This document shows positions 8,520 to 16,547 of a DNA stretch of 64,000 nucleotides, in pieces (the stretch's first letter is position 1; each line of letters opens with the position of its first letter). A program made the position numbers and the translations under genes. This DNA comes from Methyloversatilis thermotolerans. GTDB lineage: Bacteria > Pseudomonadota > Gammaproteobacteria > Burkholderiales > Rhodocyclaceae. Below the pieces are notes generated by a model that saw nothing but the letters and a program-made list of their open reading frames with translations, was not told the origin of the DNA and did no database searches. The DNA is taken from assembly GCF_000372885.1 (NCBI RefSeq), contig NZ_KB889967.1, forward strand, positions 4,032,060-4,096,059, written 5' to 3'.

Positions 8520-9761
8520 ATGCAGACCGGACTGGCTGATTTCATCCGCGGTACGCCGGAAGGCGATGCCGCCGACCGCGTGCTGCGCAAGTGCGTGCAT
8601 TGCGGATTCTGCAACGCGACCTGTCCGACCTATCAGTTGCTGGGCGATGAACTGGACGGACCACGCGGCCGCATCTATCTGATGAAACAGATGCTGGAAG
8701 GCGAGATCGCGGCGGAAACCGTGCTGCCGCACCTCGATCGCTGTCTGACCTGCCGCAACTGCGAATCCACCTGTCCGTCCGGTGTGCGCTATCACGAACT
8801 GGTGGATATCGGCCGCGCGGTCGCCGAGCGTCGCGCGCGGCGACCGCTCGCCGAGAGGGCCAGGCGCTGGGTGGTGCGCGAGGGCCTGTCCCGGCCCGGG
8901 TTGTTCAACGCCGCGCTGACGCTCGGCAGGCTGGCGCGGCCTCTGCTGCCGGCCGGTGTCGCCGCCAAGATCGCACCGGAGAAGGAGGCGCGTGCCTGGC
9001 CGCCGGTCAGGCACGCGCGGCGCATGCTGGTGCTGGCCGGCTGTGTCCAGCCCGCGCTGATGCCCGATGTCAATGCTGCAGCCGCCCGGGTGCTGGATCT
9101 GGTCGGCATTTCACTGATCGAGATTGCCGGTGCCGGGTGTTGCGGTGCGTTGCGCTTCCATCTGAATGACCAGGACGGCGGTCGGCGCGACATGCGCGCC
9201 CTGATCGATGCATGGTGGCCGGCGATCGAGCGCGGTGACGTCGAAGCCATCGTGATGACGGCATCGGGCTGCGGCAGCACGGTGCGCGAGTACGGCGACC
9301 TGCTGGCCGGTGACCGCGAATACGCCGGGCGTGCGGCACGGGTGTCCGCGCTGACACGCGACCTGTCGGAAGTGCTGGCGGGCGAGCGTGCGCAGATAGA
9401 GGGTCTGTTTGCTGCGCAGGGCGTGCGACGCCGACCCCTGTCCTATCACCCTCCCTGTTCGCTGCAGCACGGACAGCAGGTGCGCGGTCATGCCGAATCC
9501 TTGTTGCGGGCCGCCGGTTTCGATCTGCAACCGGTGGCCGACAGCCATCTGTGCTGCGGTTCGGCGGGCAGCTACTCGCTGTTGCAACCGGTCATCGCGC
9601 AGACCTTGCGCGACAACAGGCTGGCCGCGCTGGAAGCGGAAGCGGCAGACGGTATCGCGAGTGCCAACGTGGGCTGCATTGCCCACTTGCAGAGCGGGAC
9701 CGACAAGCCCGTGCGGCACTGGATAGAATGGCTTGACGAGGCCCTGCGCAACGGAGGCTGA
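8520..9761 (+). CDS. glcF: glycolate oxidase iron-sulfur subunit GlcF
   Basis: A 413-residue Fe-S subunit that takes electrons from GlcD/GlcE. Two ferredoxin-type Cx2Cx2Cx3C clusters are present (Cys25/28/31/35 and Cys75/78/81/85), each followed by proline as expected for 4Fe-4S ligands. Two CCG domains follow, with GCCGALRFH around residue 207 and CCGSAGSYSL around 343, probably also binding a cluster. The gene begins 9 nt after glcE and completes the glcDEF operon. Length is typical of the family. Confidence 0.93.
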   Translation: MQTGLADFIRGTPEGDAADRVLRKCVHCGFCNATCPTYQLLGDELDGPRGRIYLMKQMLEGEIAAETVLPHLDRCLTCRNCESTCPSGVRYHELVDIGRAVAERRARRPLAERARRWVVREGLSRPGLFNAALTLGRLARPLLPAGVAAKIAPEKEARAWPPVRHARRMLVLAGCVQPALMPDVNAAAARVLDLVGISLIEIAGAGCCGALRFHLNDQDGGRRDMRALIDAWWPAIERGDVEAIVMTASGCGSTVREYGDLLAGDREYAGRAARVSALTRDLSEVLAGERAQIEGLFAAQGVRRRPLSYHPPCSLQHGQQVRGHAESLLRAAGFDLQPVADSHLCCGSAGSYSLLQPVIAQTLRDNRLAALEAEAADGIASANVGCIAHLQSGTDKPVRHWIEWLDEALRNGG

Positions 9762-9848
9762 CAGCGGCGGGGCCGGTTTCGACGTCGCTCAAGATCGTTC
9801 GCCGCCGGTCGTTAACGGACGTGCCCGGTTAAACATACTTCTGCTGCC

Positions 9849-10703
9849 ATGTCCTCTCCTGCCGTCGTCATTGAAGAAAGCATCGAGTCCCTGCTTGAAT
9901 CCACCTCCGTTCTGCTGCCGGCCAAGCCCAGTCTGCTGCAGGAAATGGAGAATCTGATGCGCGATCCCGATTTCGAGGTCGCGCTGCTCGCTGATTGCAT
10001 TTCGCGCGATCCCGGTGTGCTGGGTGCGCTGTTCAAGCTCTGCCGTTCGCCGGCCTACAGCCGTGGGCGTGCGCCGACCAATGCCGAACAGGTGCTCATG
10101 CTGATCGGGCTGAACCAGACGGTGAATCTGGTCCGCGGCATTTCCATCCGTCAGGTGGCCGGCGGCGTGACACCGCAGATGGAACGCTTCTGGCTGCGTT
10201 GCGAAACGATCGCCGGCCTCGCCGCCCAGATTGCAGGCGAGCGGGTCGCCGTCTGCAATGTCTTTCCCGACCAGGCCTATCTGGCGGCCATGTTCCACGA
10301 CAGCGGCGTGGCGCTGCTGAACAGCCGCTACCCCGAGTACTGGAAGCTGATGAACCTGGATGACGAATCGAGCTGGGTGGACGTATCGCTCGAGAATGAA
10401 CACTTCCGGCTCGATCACGCCAGCGTCGGTTATTGGGTTGCGCGCAACTGGGGGCTGCCCGACCTGATCGTGCAGGCCATCCGCTACCATCACGAAATGC
10501 TGTCCGACGACTCTCTCGGGCTGCGCAGCACGATAGGCATCATTGCGCTGGCGACGCATATCTATCTGATCAACAAGGGGCTTCCCGATCCTGCCTGGTC
10601 ATTGCGCGGCGGCGAGGTGATGGAGGAACTGGGTATCCATTCCAGCGCCCTCAGCGAATACATGGACGACATCAACGAAAGCTTCGTCACCTTCTCGCTG
10701 TAA
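9849..10703 (+). CDS. HDOD domain signalling protein
   Basis: A 284-residue soluble protein made almost entirely of one HDOD domain. HDOD is a degenerate relative of the HD phosphohydrolase fold found in bacterial signalling proteins. Recognisable parts are the N-terminal helical LLQEMENLMRDPDFE, the DPGVLGALFKL segment, and the FHDSGVALL stretch where an HD metal site would be but is not fully preserved. No GGDEF, EAL or receiver domain is fused. Its direct partner is unknown. A PP2C phosphatase gene follows after 138 nt on the same strand, so both may belong to a regulatory neighbourhood. Confidence 0.85.
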   Translation: MSSPAVVIEESIESLLESTSVLLPAKPSLLQEMENLMRDPDFEVALLADCISRDPGVLGALFKLCRSPAYSRGRAPTNAEQVLMLIGLNQTVNLVRGISIRQVAGGVTPQMERFWLRCETIAGLAAQIAGERVAVCNVFPDQAYLAAMFHDSGVALLNSRYPEYWKLMNLDDESSWVDVSLENEHFRLDHASVGYWVARNWGLPDLIVQAIRYHHEMLSDDSLGLRSTIGIIALATHIYLINKGLPDPAWSLRGGEVMEELGIHSSALSEYMDDINESFVTFSL

Positions 10704-10841
10704 TGATTTGTGAAATGGCTGTGGGCGGAGCGCCGCGATGAACACGAACACGTCAGGCGGAAGCGGCCGCGGGGCTAGAATCCAGACGTCGCGAGCGGGT
10801 CATTCCCGGTCGCGCACGTCCCCAGCTACCCGGACCGCTTC

Positions 10842-11657
10842 ATGGCATTGAAACTCGACAGCTGCGTCGCCCAGCACATCGGTGATCGAAAGGAACAGCA
10901 GGACCGCGCGGCGGTGTTCCCGCACGGTCGCCACAAGGGCATGCTGATGGCGGTGCTGGCCGACGGCATGGGCGGTCACAGTGGCGGTGCGATGGCCGCG
11001 GAGCAGGTGGTACTCAAGGCGCGCGAGAATTTCGACAGCTTTGCGCCGTCGCAGGAAACGCCGCACGATCTGCTGCGCAGCGTGATCGAGGAAGCGCACG
11101 TGGTGATCAAGCTCACCCGCTTCACATCCGAACAGGATCCGCACTCCACCGCCTGCGTCATGATGATGAATGCCGGCCGGGCGGACTGGGCTCACTGTGG
11201 TGATTCGCGCATCTACCACTATCGCAACGACAGGCTGGTGAGCTGCAGCAAGGATCACTCGCTGGTCGGCGAACTGATGCGCCAGGGCAAGCTGGACGAG
11301 GAAGGGGCGAAGAGCCATCCGCAGCGCAATCTGCTTCTGCACTGCCTGGGCGCCCAGAAGGAACCGGTCATCGACTACGGCTGCGCCGAAACGCTGGTGG
11401 ACGGCGACAGTTTCGTACTGTGTTCCGATGGACTGTGGGCCTACTTCTCGGACGAAGAGCTGGGTGGCGTTCTGGCCGTCTATTCCGCCCGGGAATCCGC
11501 AGAAATCCTGATCAAGCGTGCGCGCGACCGCGGCCGTCCAGGTGGCGACAATGTGTCGCTCATCGTGCTCAAGCTGGTCGACGTCGAGGCCCGGCAGAAG
11601 GCCGAGCAGGGGCGACTCGACGCAGCGCGCCGCAAGCTGGGCACCCTGTCGGTCTGA
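10842..11657 (+). CDS. PP2C-family serine/threonine protein phosphatase
   Basis: A 271-residue PPM-type phosphatase. The metal-binding motif DGMGGHSGG starts at residue 41, HCGDSRIYHY is near 123, a DHS motif follows, CSDGLW is near 195, and the late GGDNVSLIV aspartate completes the metal site. Such enzymes dephosphorylate Ser/Thr residues with Mn2+ or Mg2+ and usually oppose a Hanks-type kinase, which is not in the window. No membrane segment is visible, so it is probably cytoplasmic. A TAGAAT box at 10776-10781 could serve as a -10 element about 60 nt upstream, but its -35 is poor. Confidence 0.9.
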   Translation: MALKLDSCVAQHIGDRKEQQDRAAVFPHGRHKGMLMAVLADGMGGHSGGAMAAEQVVLKARENFDSFAPSQETPHDLLRSVIEEAHVVIKLTRFTSEQDPHSTACVMMMNAGRADWAHCGDSRIYHYRNDRLVSCSKDHSLVGELMRQGKLDEEGAKSHPQRNLLLHCLGAQKEPVIDYGCAETLVDGDSFVLCSDGLWAYFSDEELGGVLAVYSARESAEILIKRARDRGRPGGDNVSLIVLKLVDVEARQKAEQGRLDAARRKLGTLSV

Positions 11658-12066
11658 CCTTGGCGCCCCGTGCCGGGGCGGCTCCACTTTTCCTCCACTT
11701 GTGCGGCACCGCAATCGGCGCCGTGCCGCGTCCGCACGCCTGCAGATACCGTTACGCGATCGGTGCTTGTGCGATGCACCACGACGCCTGCCCTTTGTCA
11801 ACGCTGGTTTTTGTCAATGCTCTTTTGCGGCGCATCGTGCAACTTTTTTGGCGCAAAGTGCTGCGTCGTGACGGATGGCACGCTAGACTGCGCGGGCTCG
11901 GATCCGTGCCGTCCTTTCACCGGGTTGCATTTTCTGCAGCCCGGTTTCTTTTGATGGCCCGGATCCGCAATGGGGCGGCAATCCGGCGCGGATTGCCTGC
12001 GTGCAGGGGTGCGCGCTTCCCGTGATGTGAATGCGGCGCGTCGCCGCTTGTCCGGAGGGAGGGTTC
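11658..12066 (+). other. 409-nt intergenic region between the phosphatase and pntA
   Basis: I found no convincing coding sequence here. It starts with a small GC hairpin (11664-11680), possibly the phosphatase terminator but without a T tract directly behind it. It contains T-rich patches and a TAGACT box (11884-11889). The attenuator-like hairpin is listed separately. A purine-rich GGAGGGAGGG just before 12067 is the pntA ribosome-binding site. Confidence 0.6.
11919..11952 (+). terminator. terminator-like hairpin in the pntA leader (possible attenuator)
   Basis: An 11-bp stem (11919-11929 with 11935-11945, one G-U pair) closes a five-base TTTTC loop and is followed by TTCTTTT. It lies 115 nt before the pntA start and about 30 nt after a TAGACT -10-like box. 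The two self-complementary copies of CGGATCCG flanking it (11899-11906 and 11960-11967) could pair with each other and compete. It may end a short leader RNA or regulate pnt transcription. No ligand or leader peptide is apparent. Confidence 0.55.
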
Positions 12067-13197
12067 ATGGCAGTCACCATAGGGGTGCCGAAAGAATCGG
12101 CGGAGGGCGAACTTCGCGTCGCCCTGACGCCGGAAGTGGTCAAGAAATTTGCAGCACTCGGTGCGGCGGTGCAGGTGCAGACCGGTGCCGGCGCGAGCAG
12201 TCACTATCGTGACGAGGATTACGCGGCAGCCGGAGCCACGCTGGTCGATGACGAAGCGCCCATCCACGCGCAGGCCGACATCGTTCTGCGGGTTGGCGTG
12301 CCGACCGCGATGCAGATCGAGGCGCTGAAGCCGGGCGCCGTACTGACCGCCTTCATGCAGCCCTATGCCGACCGTTCGCGCGTGCTCCGGCTGGCCGAGC
12401 GCAACATCACCAGCTTCGCGGTCGAACTGGTGCCGCGCATTTCGCGTGCGCAGAGCATGGATGCGCTGTCGTCGCAGGCGGCGATCGCCGGCTATCAGTG
12501 CGTGCTCATCGCAGCCGGCCACTGCCCGAAGTTCTTTCCCATGCTCACCTACGCCGCCGGCACCATACGCCCGGCCCGCGTGCTGGTGATCGGGGCCGGC
12601 GTGGCCGGACTGCAGGCGATCGCCACTGCCAAGCGACTGGGCGCCATCGTCGAGGGCTACGATGTGCGGCCGGAAACGCGGGAACAGATCGAGTCGCTGG
12701 GCGCCAAGTTCGTCGATACCGGTGTGTCGGCTGCCGGCGCCGGTGGCTACGCGCGCGAACTGACCGAAGAAGAGAAGGCGCAGCAGGCGGTCAAGCTGGG
12801 CAAGGCGGTCGCCAACGCCGACGTGCTCATCACCACCGCCGCCGTGCCGGGCAAGCGGGCGCCGCGCATCATCACGCTGGACATGGTGCTGGGCATGAAG
12901 CCCGGCGCGGTGGTGGTCGACATGGCCTGCGAATCCGGCGGCAATGTCGATGGCACGATAGCCGGGCGCTCGGTGCATGTCGGCCATGCGCTGGTCATCG
13001 GTCCGACCCAGATCACGTCGCGCATGCCGGTGCATGCGTCCGAAATGTATGCCAAGAACCTGTTCAACCTGCTGTCACCCTTCGTCAAGGACGGCCAGTT
13101 CGTGCCGGACTGGGAAGACGAAGTGATCGCCGGCACCGCGCTCACCCATGGTGGCGAAGTGCGTCACGCGATGGTGAAGAAGGTGCTGGGCCTCTGA
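12067..13197 (+). CDS. pntA: proton-translocating NAD(P) transhydrogenase, alpha subunit part 1
   Basis: A 376-residue soluble NAD(H)-binding domain I of the transhydrogenase, which couples hydride transfer between NADH and NADP to proton movement and supplies NADPH. It has the N-terminal AlaDh/PNT fold with PRISRAQSMDALSSQ near residue 130, and the Rossmann motif GAGVAGLQAIATAKRLGA near 178. The gene encodes only the soluble part. The membrane segment of the alpha subunit is a separate downstream gene, as in Rhodospirillum rubrum and many alpha- and betaproteobacteria. The start is supported by a strong GGAGG ribosome-binding site. Confidence 0.93.
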   Translation: MAVTIGVPKESAEGELRVALTPEVVKKFAALGAAVQVQTGAGASSHYRDEDYAAAGATLVDDEAPIHAQADIVLRVGVPTAMQIEALKPGAVLTAFMQPYADRSRVLRLAERNITSFAVELVPRISRAQSMDALSSQAAIAGYQCVLIAAGHCPKFFPMLTYAAGTIRPARVLVIGAGVAGLQAIATAKRLGAIVEGYDVRPETREQIESLGAKFVDTGVSAAGAGGYARELTEEEKAQQAVKLGKAVANADVLITTAAVPGKRAPRIITLDMVLGMKPGAVVVDMACESGGNVDGTIAGRSVHVGHALVIGPTQITSRMPVHASEMYAKNLFNLLSPFVKDGQFVPDWEDEVIAGTALTHGGEVRHAMVKKVLGL

Positions 13198-13225
13198 GCC
13201 CGGCGACGACAAGAAAGGACAGAAA

Positions 13226-13501
13226 ATGGAAGCGCTCTACATCTTCATGCTCGCGGCCTTCACCGGCTACGAGGTCATTTCCCGCGTGCCGGTGATCCTG
13301 CATACCCCGCTCATGTCCGGCTCGAACTTCGTGCACGGCGTCGTGCTGGTGGGCGCCATGGTGGTGCTCGGCCATGCCGATCCCGACGATCCGCTGCAGC
13401 TCGCGATCGGCTTCATCGCCGTCGTGCTGGGCGCTGCCAACGCAGCCGGCGGCTACGTCGTGACCGAGCGCATGCTCGCCATGTTCAACGCGAAGAAGTG
13501 A
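13226..13501 (+). CDS. pntA2: NAD(P) transhydrogenase, alpha subunit part 2 (membrane segment)
   Basis: A 91-residue membrane protein with three hydrophobic helices, equivalent to the C-terminal membrane part (domain II) of fused PntA proteins. The segment GYEVISRVPVILHTPLMSG is very well conserved in this family. It lies 28 nt after pntA part 1 and 13 nt before pntB, and an AAGGA ribosome-binding site precedes the ATG. It forms half of the proton channel with PntB. The symbol varies between genomes (pntAB, pntA2). Confidence 0.92.
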   Translation: MEALYIFMLAAFTGYEVISRVPVILHTPLMSGSNFVHGVVLVGAMVVLGHADPDDPLQLAIGFIAVVLGAANAAGGYVVTERMLAMFNAKK

Positions 13502-13514
13502 AGGGGCCGACGAC

Positions 13515-14888
13515 GTGAATGCTCAACTGATAGTCGATGCCGCCTACTTCATCGTGGCGGTGCTGTTCATCCTCGGCCTGAAGGCCATGGCCTCGCCGGT
13601 GACCGCCCGCAAGGGCATCGTGTGGGCCGGCATCGGCATGGTGGTGGCCACGCTGGTCACCTTCGCCACGCCGGGCATGCAGAATTTCGGACTCATGATC
13701 GTGGCCATTGTGCTGGGCGGCGCTGTCGCCTGGTGGTCCGGCAAGGTGGTCAAGATGACCGACATGCCGCAGATGGTGGCCATCTACAACGGCATGGGCG
13801 GCGGTGCTGCGGCGGCGATTGCCGCGCTCGAGTTCGCTCGTGGCGAAGTGCACGGCGTGGTGCATCTGGCGCTGGCGACCCTGGGCGCGCTGATCGGCGC
13901 CGTGTCGTTCTCCGGTTCCTGCGTCGCATTCGCCAAGCTGCAGGGTCTGATGAACAAGGCCTGGCGACTGCCGGCGCAGAACGCGGTCAACATCGTGCTC
14001 GCACTGGTCACGGTTGGCGTCGGCGTGCTCATCGTCGCGGCGGATACGCCGGATACCACGCTGGTCATCGTGTTCTTCGTGCTCGCCCTGGTGCTGGGCG
14101 CCATCCTGACGCTGCCGATCGGCGGCGCCGACATGCCGGTGGTCATTTCGCTGTTCAATGCCTTCACCGGTCTGGCGGTCGGTTTCGAAGGCTATGTGCT
14201 GGGCATTCCGGCGCTCATCATCGCCGGCATCGTGGTCGGCGCTGCCGGTACGCTGCTCACCCAGCTCATGGCGAAGGCCATGAATCGCCCGATCAGCAAC
14301 ATCCTGTTCTCGCCCATCACCGGCGAGGCACAGGGTGGCGCCGGTCCGACCGGCTCGATGAAGGAGTGTTCGGCCATGGATGCGGCTTCGATGATGCGCT
14401 ATGCGCAGAAGGTGATCATCGTGCCGGGCTATGGCATGGCGGTGGCGGGTGCCCAGCACAAGGTCCATGAAATGACCAAGTTGCTGGAGGAGGCGGGCGT
14501 GGAGGTGAAGTTCGCCATCCATCCGGTGGCCGGTCGCATGCCGGGTCACATGAATGTGCTGCTGGCCGAGGCGGGCGTGCCCTACGAGCAGATCTTCGAT
14601 CTCGAGGAAATCAACGAGGAGTTCGCCCAGGCCGACGTGGCGCTGGTGATCGGTGCCAACGATGTGGTGAATCCGGTCGCGCGCACCGACAAGAGCAGTC
14701 CGATCTACGGCATGCCCATCCTGAATGCCGACAAGGCGCAGAATGTCATCGTGATCAAGCGCGGCAAGGGGGCGGGTTACTCCGGCATCGAGAACGCGCT
14801 GTTTTTCGAGGACAACTGCCGTCTGTGCTATGGCTCGGCGCAGGGTGTCGTGGCTGAAATGATAGGCCACGTGAAATCCATGAGCTGA
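13515..14888 (+). CDS. pntB: NAD(P) transhydrogenase, beta subunit
   Basis: A 457-residue subunit with about nine N-terminal membrane helices (domain II) and a C-terminal soluble NADP(H)-binding domain III. The latter shows GYGMAVAGAQHKV near residue 303, HPVAGRMPGHMNVLLAEA near 336 and GANDVVNPVA near 380, all standard domain III motifs. The GTG start lies 13 nt after the preceding gene. Two intrinsic terminators follow the gene within 170 nt. Confidence 0.94.
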   Translation: MNAQLIVDAAYFIVAVLFILGLKAMASPVTARKGIVWAGIGMVVATLVTFATPGMQNFGLMIVAIVLGGAVAWWSGKVVKMTDMPQMVAIYNGMGGGAAAAIAALEFARGEVHGVVHLALATLGALIGAVSFSGSCVAFAKLQGLMNKAWRLPAQNAVNIVLALVTVGVGVLIVAADTPDTTLVIVFFVLALVLGAILTLPIGGADMPVVISLFNAFTGLAVGFEGYVLGIPALIIAGIVVGAAGTLLTQLMAKAMNRPISNILFSPITGEAQGGAGPTGSMKECSAMDAASMMRYAQKVIIVPGYGMAVAGAQHKVHEMTKLLEEAGVEVKFAIHPVAGRMPGHMNVLLAEAGVPYEQIFDLEEINEEFAQADVALVIGANDVVNPVARTDKSSPIYGMPILNADKAQNVIVIKRGKGAGYSGIENALFFEDNCRLCYGSAQGVVAEMIGHVKSMS

Positions 14889-14916
14889 AGGCGGCTGGCT
14901 GCGGATACCTGACCGG

Positions 14917-14949
14917 GCGGCGCGCATTGCACGATGCGCGCCGCTTTTT
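14917..14949 (+). terminator. intrinsic terminator of the pnt operon
   Basis: A perfect 11-bp GC-rich stem (14917-14927 with 14934-14944) and a six-base loop are followed by five T residues, 28 nt after the pntB stop codon. It is a strong rho-independent terminator. Confidence 0.9.
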
Positions 14950-15028
14950 CATGTGCGGCGGGCTGGGTGACAGTGCGCGCGGGCGAGCGGCTGTGCCCTT
15001 TGTCGCATTGACGACAGCGCGGTGCGCC

Positions 15029-15056
15029 GCCGGACATCGCGCATGTCCGGCTTTTT
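15029..15056 (+). terminator. second intrinsic terminator between pntB and the Fe-S gene
   Basis: A 9-bp stem GCCGGACAT with its complement (15029-15037 with 15043-15051) and a five-base loop are followed by five T residues and another short T run. Since the pnt operon already has a terminator 80 nt upstream, this one is either a back-up or the end of an unannotated short RNA starting near 14950. Confidence 0.82.
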
Positions 15057-15090
15057 CTTTGCCGACGCGCTTCCCCGCGTTTCGACACGC

Positions 15091-15106
15091 TGGCATCGTC
15101 ATTGCA
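15091..15106 (+). promoter_or_regulatory. sigma-54 (RpoN) promoter for the Fe-S oxidoreductase gene
   Basis: The sequence TGGCATCGTCATTGCA has the invariant GG and GC separated by exactly ten bases and matches the -24 (TGGCA) and -12 (TTGCA) consensus. It ends 30 nt before the ATG at 15137, leaving a leader of about 20 nt that includes the GGAG ribosome-binding site. Transcription would need an enhancer-binding activator; no binding site was recognised. Confidence 0.75.
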
Positions 15107-15136
15107 TGTCCGGATGCATTTGTCCGGAGAATCCGC

Positions 15137-16480
15137 ATGGAACCCCTGTTGGACTGGTCGGCCTACGACAGCTATGGCCTGGGCGACGCCTATGCACGCA
15201 TACCGGCGAGCGGCGGCGGTTTCGGCAAGGCGACCGCGGTCTGCATCGGCAACCGACAGTGCCAGCGCGACGAGAAGGGCGTCATGTGCCCCAGTTTCCG
15301 CGTGACGCGCGATACCGCGCACTCCACCGGTCATCGCGCAAACCTGCTCCGGCAGGCGCTGGATGGCGAACTGGGCGACGCGCCCTTCGCCGGTCCCGAA
15401 CTCGCGGCGGCGCTGGATCTCTGCGTCGCCTGCAAGGGGTGCAAGCGCGAATGCCCGAATGGCGTGGACATGGCCAGCCTGCGTGCGGAGAGCCTGGCCC
15501 GGCGTTGGCAGGCGCGTGGCGGCCTGCCCTTGCGCGAACGTCTGTTCGCCCGCCTGCCTCTGCTGTTGCCGCACCTTGTGCGTTTTCGTCATGTGCTGGC
15601 GTTGCGAGGACGTCTGCCGCCGCTGGCGCGACTGGTCGAGCGCCTGTTCGGCATCAGTGCGCGACGTTCCCTGCCGCAGCCGGCGGCGCGCAGTTTCCTG
15701 CAGGAAGCGCCGGAATGCGCCGGTCCGCCGGACGGGCGCGAAGTGCTGCTGCTTGCCGACTGCTTCAACAATCATTTCGATCCTGACATCGCGCGTGCCG
15801 CGGTCGATGTGCTCGCCAGCGCCGGTTTCCGCGTACGTCCTCTGCGTGCGGCCGGCGGTCCGGCGCTGTGCTGCGGCCGCACCGCCTTTTCGTCGGGCGA
15901 CCTCGCGCTCGCGCGCAGTCAGGCGCGCCGGCTGCTCGACGTGCTGGTGCCGCATGTCGAAGCCGGTGGTGTGGTGATCGGTCTGGAGCCGTCATGCCTG
16001 CTCATGCTGCGTGACGAATACCGCATGCTGGGGCTGGGTGTCGATGTCGATGCGCTGGCGAAATCGGTGCTGCTGATGGAGGAATTCCTGGCGCGCGAAC
16101 ACGACGCAAAGCGGCTGGATCTCGCGTTCGCCGATCAGGGCGGGCGCGCGGCGAAGGTGCACGGACATTGCCATCAGAAGGCCTTCGGCGCGATGAAAGC
16201 CATGCGCAAGGTGCTCAATCTGGTGCCTGGCCTGAACGTGGAGCTGATCGAATCGTCCTGTTGCGGCATGGCCGGCAGCTTCGGCTACGAAGCCGAGCAC
16301 TATGAAACATCCATGCGGATGGCGGAGCTGGCGCTGCTGCCCGAAATCCGCGCGGCGGCGCCGGATGCGTGCATCGTTGCCAATGGCACGAGCTGCCGGC
16401 ACCAGATTCGCGATGGCGCACGGCGCGACAGCCTGCATCTGGCGCAGTTGCTGCGCGACGCGCTGGTGCGGCAGGACTGA
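15137..16480 (+). CDS. Fe-S oxidoreductase, YdiJ/GlcF-like C-terminal half (standalone)
   Basis: A 447-residue protein that matches the iron-sulfur half of FAD/Fe-S 2-hydroxyacid dehydrogenases of the YdiJ type. Cysteine-bearing segments CIGNRQCQRD and GVMCPSFRVTRD are followed by CVACKGCKRECPNGVDM, a 4Fe-4S site near residue 100. Two CCG domains come next, with ALCCGRTAF near 245, GLEPSCLL near 281 and SSCCGMAGSFGYE near 375. The usual N-terminal FAD-binding domain is missing, and no FAD subunit is adjacent on either side. It probably passes electrons from a separately encoded dehydrogenase. The ATG has a GGAG site 9 nt upstream. A sigma-54 promoter directly precedes the gene. Confidence 0.8.
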   Translation: MEPLLDWSAYDSYGLGDAYARIPASGGGFGKATAVCIGNRQCQRDEKGVMCPSFRVTRDTAHSTGHRANLLRQALDGELGDAPFAGPELAAALDLCVACKGCKRECPNGVDMASLRAESLARRWQARGGLPLRERLFARLPLLLPHLVRFRHVLALRGRLPPLARLVERLFGISARRSLPQPAARSFLQEAPECAGPPDGREVLLLADCFNNHFDPDIARAAVDVLASAGFRVRPLRAAGGPALCCGRTAFSSGDLALARSQARRLLDVLVPHVEAGGVVIGLEPSCLLMLRDEYRMLGLGVDVDALAKSVLLMEEFLAREHDAKRLDLAFADQGGRAAKVHGHCHQKAFGAMKAMRKVLNLVPGLNVELIESSCCGMAGSFGYEAEHYETSMRMAELALLPEIRAAAPDACIVANGTSCRHQIRDGARRDSLHLAQLLRDALVRQD

Positions 16481-16510
16481 GAACTGAAGTGCGCGGTCCG
16501 CCGTGATCAA

Positions 16511-16541
16511 GGCAGCGGCGGGTACGACGGCCGCCGCTGCC
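16511..16541. terminator. bidirectional hairpin between convergent genes
   Basis: A perfect 11-bp stem GGCAGCGGCGG with its complement (16511-16521 and 16531-16541) and a nine-base loop lies midway between two gene ends facing each other (16480 and 16548). There is no T tract, so termination is inferred from strength and position. Confidence 0.5.
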
Positions 16542-16547
16542 GGCTGA

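Noticed and set aside
9790-9806. GG-N10-GC spacing before the HDOD gene
   Set aside because: Only the invariant dinucleotides match; neither -24 nor -12 consensus is present, as expected by chance in GC-rich DNA.
11670-12025. Short open frames in the gap before pntA
   Set aside because: None has a ribosome-binding site with a sensible start, and they run through the terminator-like hairpin.
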